Positions 57,246 to 64,000 of a stretch of DNA of 64,000 bases are shown here, one piece after another; position 1 is the first letter of the stretch; each line of letters begins with the position of its first letter. The notes beneath the pieces are model-generated. The model did no database searches. It was not told the DNA's origin and saw only the letters and a list, made by a program, of their open reading frames with translations. This stretch comes from Prorocentrum cordatum (taxonomy: Eukaryota; Sar; Dinophyceae; Prorocentrales; Prorocentraceae): contig CAUYUJ010003926.1 of the NCBI GenBank assembly GCA_963575745.1, positions 7,501 through 71,500 on the forward strand, written 5' to 3'. The position numbers were made by a program, and so were the translations under genes.

Positions 57246-59260
57246 CAAGAGCTCGTAGAGCTTCCTAGCTCGACTTAAGTTGAGAAAACCGACAGCACCT
57301 ACCAACAATCCGACTCATAGTGAATATTCTTTGACCTCTGAATGCGACAGGCGGACGCGTCTGATGTCTGCGAATCGACTCCTGTCATTACCAGCCCTGC
57401 AGCCCCCTACAGCCCGAGTTAAGTGCAGAAAACCGACAGCACCTCTCAGGATGACTCGAACAATACAGTAGTTTCGCAGACCTAATTCGGGCAGCAGACC
57501 GAGTTCCGAGCTCAAGGATTCGACAGGCGGACGCGCCTGATGTCTTCAAATCGATTTCTGTGACCACCAGCACTGTAGCCCCCCTCAGCGCGAGTTGAGT
57601 GAAGAAAACAGAGCACTTGTCAAGATCACTCGACCAATACGAATAGTTTCGCGATTCTAGATCGGGCAGCAAACCGAGTTCAGAGCTCTGGATTCGACGG
57701 ACAAACGCAACTGATGATTCTGAATCGGTTTCTGTAAATATCAGCTCTGTAGCTGTCCTACAGCTCGAGTTAAGTACAGAAAACCGAGAGTTCCTGTCAA
57801 GATGACTCGAATAATACGAATAGGTTTGCGGACCTAGCTCGGCCAACAGACCGAGTTCAGGCCTCTCGATTCAACAGGCGAACGCGCCTGATCATTCTAC
57901 ATCGATTAGCTGTGCTTATCAGCTCTGTAGCTGTCCTAAAGCTCGAGTTATGTTCAGAAAACCGTCAGCGCGCATCAAGATGACTCAAAACGACCGATCC
58001 CGCCATGACGCTTTTCGATAGTAATACCCACCCGATCGAGCTGAGATCAAGATGGCGAGCGGGAATAAGATCAAATATCACGGGAAAAAATACTAGAGCT
58101 CTAACGAACTGTTGAATTTCGAGAACATAATTTCCAACCGAGCCAAAGTTGTGAAAAGTTCAGTCGAGATTTTTCGAGCCAACTAGCCTGCCAGCGTTTT
58201 CGAATTACTCTTACTGGGCGCCGGCGGTAAACCGTCAACCTTTGTTACCGCCGGGGGACTCGTAGAGCTTCCAGACAGTATATGATGTGGTAAAAAAAAT
58301 CCAGAGAACGACAAGTTTTTCAGCCCAAGCGATTTCAGACCTCTCAAGATAACTGTAACAAAAAACGAACAGTTTGGCAACCCAGTTCGAGTATCAAACC
58401 GAGTTCAGAACTTTCAATGCGGCGAATGCTGATGTCTGCGAATCAACGCATCTAATTACCAGCCCTGCAGCCCCCCCCCCCTACAGCCCGGGTTTAGTGC
58501 AGAAAACCGACAGCAGCTCTCAGGATGACTCGAATAATACAATAGTTTCGCGAACCTAGTTCGAGCAGCAGACTGAGTTCCGAGCTCTGGGTTCGACAGA
58601 CGGGCGTGACTGATGTCTCCAAATCGATTTCTGTGACCAGCAGCACTGTAGCCCGCCCACAGCACAGTTCAGTGCAGAAAACCGAGAGCACTTCTCAAGA
58701 TAACTCCAACAATACGAATAGTTTCGTAAACCTAGCTCGGGCAGCAGACCGAGTTCAGAGCTCTCGATTCAACAGACCAACGCGTCTGATGATTTCCAAT
58801 CGGTATCTGTCACTATGAGCTCTCTAGCTGCCCTACAGCTCGAATTGAGTACAGAAAACCAAGAGCGTCTGTCAAGATGACTCGAATAATACGAATAGGT
58901 TTGCGGACCTAGCTCGGCTAGCAGATCGAGTCCAGACCTCTGGGTTCAACAGGCGAACGCGCCTGATGATTCTGGATGCGATAGGTGTGCTTACCAGCTC
59001 TGTAGCTTTCCTGAAGCTCGAGTTACCTTGAGAAAACCGACACCGTGTATCAAGATGACTCGAAACGGCCGATCCCGTCATGACGCTTTTCGATAGTAAT
59101 ACCCACCCGATCGAGCTGAGATCAAGATGGCGAGCGGGAATAAGATCGAATATCACGGGAAAAAATACTAGAGCTCTAACGAATTGTTGAATTTCGAGAA
59201 CATAATTTTCAACCGAGCCAAAGTTGGGAAAAGTTCAGTCGAGATTTTTCGAGCCAACTG
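57246..59260. repeat. Type B elements with satellite monomers
   Basis: Type B start at 57249 (agctcgtagagcttcc), satellite 57330-57960, 3' module 57980-58215. A second type B with hairpin (58220-58255) follows, then satellite 58320-59040 and 3' module 59050-59250. No genes. Confidence 0.8.
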
Positions 59261-59263
59261 GCG

Positions 59264-61690
59264 CCGGGGTGAACCGTCAACCTCGTCACCGCCGGGAACC
59301 TCGCAGAGCTCCTCTCACTGGTATGAGTGCAGAGAATCGACACAGAGTGGAAAAATAAAGAGATTTCGAAAATCATGAAATTCGATTTTTTCGATGCTCA
59401 TATTCGCTCAGTTCCTGGAAGTCAACTCATGCAAAAATGCATCGAGAGAGATGAGCTGCTGTCAGAGAGGAAATCATACGCCAATGCTCGGCGTAAAAAT
59501 CTGCTTTCTCAAAATAAATGGTCAAATATCTTTCAAATTTTCGCAAAACCACCCAAAAGTTATCACATTGTCCGCCTCGGCTGGCTGGGCCAACTGTGCG
59601 CCGGCGGTAAACTAGCTCCACCCCGCGCCGGAATTCCTCTAGCTCATCGATGCCGAAGAGCTCTACGAGGTACTAGCCTGCCAGCGTTTTCGAACTGGGA
59701 TCCGGCGGTAAACCGTCAACCAGGTAACCGCCGGGAGCCTCGTAGAGCTCTGTTCTCGCGCGGCGCTGCTCGGAGCACACGTAAAATGCTTTCTCAAGCG
59801 TGAAGAGAAAAGCTCGGAACATATTTTCTTTTTTTCATTTTGTATCTTCGTTTTGTGGACCTAGGTCGAGTACCAGACCGAGTTCAGACCTCTCCATGAG
59901 AGAAAAGAACGCGCCGGGTGATGCTGGATCGGTTTCTATGCGAACCAGCTCTGTAGCTCTTCTAAATCTTCAGTTAAGTACAGCAAACCCAGAGAACTTG
60001 TCAAATGACTAGAAGGATACAATAGTTTTGCGGACCTAGCTCGAGTATAAGACCGAGTTCAGACCTCTGGATGCAACGCACGAACGAATCTGATGATTCC
60101 CGATAGGTTTCTGAGTATTAGCTCTGCAGCTATCCTAAATCTCAAGTGAAGTACCGAAAACTGTGAACGCGTGTCTGGATGACTCAGAACACGGTCGGTT
60201 CCCTCAAGTGTATTGATGGTAGTATGCCATCTACAGATCTAAGAATTTTACTGGCAGACGCGGCATAGACCACTACACGTGGGAAAAATACCAGTTCTCG
60301 AAAAAAACTTTTCAAACTGGGCGCCTGCGGTAAACCGTCAACCGTTCTTACCGCCGGAGGACTCGTAGAGCTTCCTGACAACATATAATGTCGAAAAAAA
60401 TTACACCGAAAAAATATTTTTTTCAGCCCGAGCAATTTCAGATCCTTGGATGCAACAGCCGAACGCCCCCGATGCTTCTGGATTGTCTCGTACGAGCTCT
60501 GTAGCTCTCCTACAGCCCGAGTTACGTGCGTACATCGACAGCACCTCTCGAGATGACTCGAACAATACGAATAGTTTGGCAAACCTAGCTCGGGTATCAG
60601 ACCGAGTTCAGACTTTTGCACGCGACAATGTCTCCGAATCGATTAAAGCGATTACAAGCCATGCAGCCCCCTAGAGCCCGAGTTAAGCGCAGAGAACCGA
60701 CAGCGTCTCTCAAGATGACTCGAACAATACGAATAGTTTCAATTCTAGATCGGGCAGCAGACCGAGTTCAGAGCTCTGGAGTCAACAGACAACGGCGACT
60801 GATGATTCTGAATCAGATTCTGTACGCATCAGCTCTGTAGCTGTCCTGTAGCTCGACTTCAGTAAAGAATACCGAGAGCGTCTATCAAGATGACTCGAAT
60901 AATACGAATAGGTTTGCAGACCTAGCTCGGCTAGCAGACCGAGTTCAGACCTCTGGGTTTAACAAGCAAACGCGCCTGATCATTCTCAATCGATTAGCTG
61001 TGCTTACCAGCTCTGTAGCTGTCCTAAAGCTCGAGTTATCTTCAGAAAACCGTTATTGCGTGTCAAGATGACCCGAAACAGCCGATCCCGCCTGCCTGCT
61101 TTTTGGCAGTAAAAGATACCCGATCGAGCTGAGATCAAGATGGCGAGCGGGAATAAGATCGAATTTCATGGGAAAAAATTCTAGAGCTCTAACGAATGGT
61201 TGAACTTCGAGAACATAACTGGGCGCCGGCGGTAAACCGTCAACCTTTCTTACCGCCGGAGACTCGTAGAGCTTCCTGACAACATATAATGTCGAAAAAA
61301 ATTACACCGAAAAAATATTTTTTTCAGCCCAGGCAATTTGGGACCTCTCGGGTGCAAAAGACGAACGCCGCCGATGCTTCTAGATTGTCTTGTGCACGGG
61401 CTTTGTAGCCCTCCTACAGCCCGGGTTACGCGTAAATCGACAGCACCTCTCAAGATGATTCGAACAATACGAATAGTTTGGCAAATCTAGTTCGAGCATC
61501 AGACCGAGTTCAGGCCTCTGCATGCGACAGGCGGGCGCGTCTGATGTCTCTGAATCGATCCCTGTGATTACCAGCCCTGCAGCCCCCCCCCCCAGATTCG
61601 AGAGACAAACGCAACTGATGATTCTGAATCGGGTTCTCTAAATATCAGCTCTGTAGCTGTCCTATAACTCGAGTTAAGTCCAGAAAATAC
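59264..61690. repeat. Mosaic of type A variant, type C and type B with satellite
   Basis: A type A variant (59264-59670) ends gagctctacgaggt. A type C relative starts near 59698, with its hairpin at about 59700-59733, and carries satellite at 59860-60190. It is interrupted by type B elements at about 60318 (hairpin gcggtaaaccgtcaaccgttcttaccgc) and 61221. Satellite blocks 60430-61060 and 61340-61680. Confidence 0.75.
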
Positions 61691-62090
61691 CCGGATAGCT
61701 TCTTGGAGCGCGAAGGGCTTCAGAGAAGAAGCCGGAGGTGGGTGGTGAGGGGGACATGCCCACTTCTGCCAGTCCACGATCCTCGCAGCGAGTTGCCGGA
61801 GGTTGCAGCGGGTCTAGGAGCGTGGCTTCCTAGCGTTTCTGAATACGCGTGGCTCAAGGGTGCGCGAAGCGCTTCGGCAGAGCTTCGGCAGAGCTTCGCC
61901 AGTGCTCGCAGCCTCCTAGGCAGAGGTGTCGTGGTAGGTTTCACAGAGCCCCGCGCGTCGTAAAAGACGCCCTCGCCGACGTCTCCTGCGAGGTTTCCAG
62001 CGCCCCACGCATCGTTCCAGGCGGCCTGGCAGAGGTCGCCGTGTGGCGCTTGAGAGCGCTCTGCGCTCCGCGTCTTGCCTCGCTATCCGG
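61691..62090. mobile_element. GC-rich short element with terminal inverted repeats
   Basis: Ends are ccggatagc (61691-61699) and gctatccgg (62082-62090), with partial complementarity continuing outward (aaatac / attttgg). The interior is GC-rich and repetitive (agcttcggcagagcttcg, gagcgctctgcgctccgcg). It sits inside a satellite monomer (gagttaagtccag on the left, gagagttcctgtcaag on the right). Non-coding; the overlapping frames of 65-90 codons have no motif. Confidence 0.65.
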
Positions 62091-62350
62091 ATTTTGGACG
62101 CTTACAAGTCGAGAGTTCCTGTCAAGATGACTCGAATAATACAAATAGGTTTGCAGATCTAGCTCGGCTAACAGACCGAGTTCAGACCTCTGGGTTCAAC
62201 AGGCGAACACGCCGAATCATTCTGCATTGATTAGCTGCGCCCGAATTCCACTTAGCTCTTTTGCCGAAGAGCTCTACGAGGTACTCGTCGAGCTTCCTGA
62301 CAGTATATAGTATGGCAGGATTTTGTAAGCGTCCATGGTAGCATCCAAAA

Positions 62351-62627
62351 CCCGGAGAGCGAGACACCCTCGGGCAGCAGAAGTCTCTTCTCGGGAAGTC
62401 TGGAGGCCCCCCCCGCAGCGCTACCGAAGCGCTGCCAGGAACGCTTCCACGCGTGCCTGCACGCGTGCAGGCACGCTTGGAAGCTTGCCGGAAGCTCTCC
62501 CGGACGCGTTGCCGGTTCAAACAAAACTGCTGCGAGGCCTGTGGAGCGACGTGGAAAAGCTCCTGTCGGCACCACCACCGTCCGGCTTCTAATCTTAAAC
62601 CCTATAGCTCTCAGCGAGCTCTCCGGG
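62351..62627. mobile_element. GC-rich short element, second copy type
   Basis: CCCGGAGAGC (62351-62360) and GCTCTCCGGG (62618-62627) form a perfect 10-bp terminal inverted repeat. The preceding gtaagcgtccatggtagcatccaaaa resembles sequence bordering related termini at 42.40 and 62.09 kb. It contains a cacgcgtgcctgcacgcgtg palindrome and ends ccggcttctaatcttaaacc, found inverted at 14.36 kb. Confidence 0.7.
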
Positions 62628-62629
62628 AA

Positions 62630-63720
62630 ACTGGGCGCCGGCGGTAAACCGTCAACCTTTCTTACCGCCGGGGGACTCGTAGAGCTTCCTGACAATATAT
62701 AATGTGGAAAAGAATTTCAGAGAACGACTAGTTTTTCAGCCCAAGCGATTATATATAGACCTCTCCAGATGAAACAAACGAACAGTTTTCCAATCGAGAC
62801 CGAGTATAAAACCGAGTTCAGACCTCTGAATGCGACAGGCGGACGCGTCTGATGTCTGCGGATCGATTCCTGTAATTACCAGCTCTGCAGCCCCACATAC
62901 AGCCTGAGTTAAGTGCAGAAAACCGAGAGTACCTCTCAGGATGACTCGAATAATACAACAGTTTCGCGGATCTCGTTCGAGCAGCAGACCGAGTTCCGAG
63001 CTCTCGGTTCGACGAACGGACGCGCCTGATGTCTCGAAATCGATTCCTGTGACCAGCAGCACTGTAGCCCTCCCCCAGCACGAGTTCAGTGCAGAAAACC
63101 GAGAGCGCTTCTTAAGATGACTCGAACAATACCAATAGGTTCGCGAACCTAGCTCGGGTAGCAGGCCGAATTCAGAGCTCTTGATTCAACAGACGAACGC
63201 GCCTGATAATTCTCAATCGATTTCTGTGATTATCAGCTCTGTGGCTGCCCTACAGATCGAGCTAAGTACGAAAAACCGAGAGCGTCTGCTACAATGACTC
63301 GAATAATACGAATAGGTTTGCGACCCTAGCTCGGCTAGCAGACCGAGTTCAGACCTCTGGATTGAACAGGCGAACGCGCCTAATCATTTTGAATGCATTA
63401 GCTGTGCTGACCAGCTCTGTAGTTGTCCTGAAGCTCGAGTCATCTTGAGAAAACCAACAGCGCGTATCAAGATGACTCGAAACGACCGTTCCCGCCTGCC
63501 TGCTTTTTCGCCTTCAAAGCTACCCGATGGAGCTGAGATCAAGATGGCGAGCGAGAATAAGATCGAATATCATGGGAAAAAATACTAGAGCTCTAACGAA
63601 TGGTCAAATTTTGAGAACAAAATTTTCAACCGACCAAAAGTCACCAAAAGGTCCGTCGAGATTTTTGTTGCCAACTAGCTCTCCAGCTCCCCGGAATTAC
63701 TCTTAAGCTTCCAGCAATAA
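62630..63720 (+). mobile_element. Type B element with satellite, nearly complete
   Basis: tgggcgccggcggtaa (hairpin 62638-62671), actcgtagagcttcctgac, satellite 62810-63440, and 3' module to ccggaattactcttaagcttcc (63693-63714). There it is interrupted by the next type B element. Confidence 0.8.
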
Positions 63721-64000
63721 CTGGGCGCCGGCGGTAAACCGTCAACCTTTCTTACCGCCGGGGGACTCGTAGAGCTTCCTGACAATAGATAATGTGGAGA
63801 AGAATTTCAGAGAACGACTAGTTTTTCAGCCCAAGCGATTATAGACCTCTCAAGATGACTGAACAAAACAAACAAATAGTTTTCTAATCTGAAACCGAGT
63901 TCAGACCTCTAAATGCGACAGACGGACGCGTCTGATGTCTGCAGGTCGATTCCTGTGATTACCAGCTCTGCAGCCCCCCATACAGCCTGAGTGCAGAAAA
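63721..64000 (+). mobile_element. Type B element, cut by the window end
   Basis: Begins ctgggcgccggcggtaaacc with the hairpin ccggcggtaa / ttaccgccgg, then actcgtagagcttcctgac and the first satellite monomer. Confidence 0.8.

Noticed and set aside
15348-63760. Regularly recurring hairpins as a CRISPR-like array
   Set aside because: Spacing is irregular, the sequence between is itself repetitive, and each hairpin sits at the start of an element; the context is eukaryotic.

Overview
This window looks like repeat-dense eukaryotic nuclear DNA, most likely from a protist. It has long CA/TG, ATG and GGA microsatellites, a 61-nt poly(A) tract, a tandem satellite of about 178 bp, short inverted-repeat elements, and several copies of LINE-type (non-LTR) retrotransposons. 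I see no operon, rRNA, tRNA, CRISPR array or intact host gene. The LINE style made me think of an alveolate alga, but that is a weak guess.

Layout. 1-7.5 kb: microsatellites, a duplicated 265-bp segment, a long foldback (3587-3745), a 91-bp minisatellite, and a decayed LINE piece (4.4-5.2 kb). 7.86-9.86 kb: a second decayed LINE. 9.9-18.9 kb: a mosaic of a short element family ('type A', ends ACCTCGTAGAGCTC / GAGCTCTACGAGGT) with two insertions, a 5'-truncated LINE (12.07-13.38 kb) and an element with a 494-codon ORF carrying three CGTQTD motifs (16.38-18.7 kb). 18.94-41.64 kb: three tandem copies of a unit of about 7.2-7.8 kb made of type A, type B (ends ACTCGTAGAGCTTCC / GGAAGCTCTACGAGT) and 178-bp satellite monomers. 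41.64-47.93 kb: more mosaic, including a clean 185-bp insertion with a 12-bp target duplication. 47.95-50.15 kb: a longer copy of the LINE seen at 12 kb. 51.49-57.24 kb: a nearly full-length LINE on the minus strand (ORF1, AP-type endonuclease, reverse transcriptase, RNase H) with three frame lesions. 57.2-64 kb: satellite and element mosaic with two GC-rich short elements.

Main observations. First, the RNase H domain at the C-terminus of these LINEs is circularly permuted: the third and fourth motifs (GDSLLI; HEFR..N..AD.LT..A) come before the first and second (FDGGV..G; T-[DE]-x-ELSAAE). The same order can be read, in full or in part, in four diverged element lineages. Second, the RT YxDD box reads WADN. 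Third, five separate insertions lie in one orientation at the same point, inside the loop of a small hairpin (GGCGGTRA / TYACCGCC stem) that sits at the 5' end of the type A and B elements. The stem shows a compensatory G-C / A-T change between copies. Together this suggests LINEs, and partners mobilised by them, specialised for the terminal hairpin of an abundant short element family, which in turn carries and spreads an expandable satellite.
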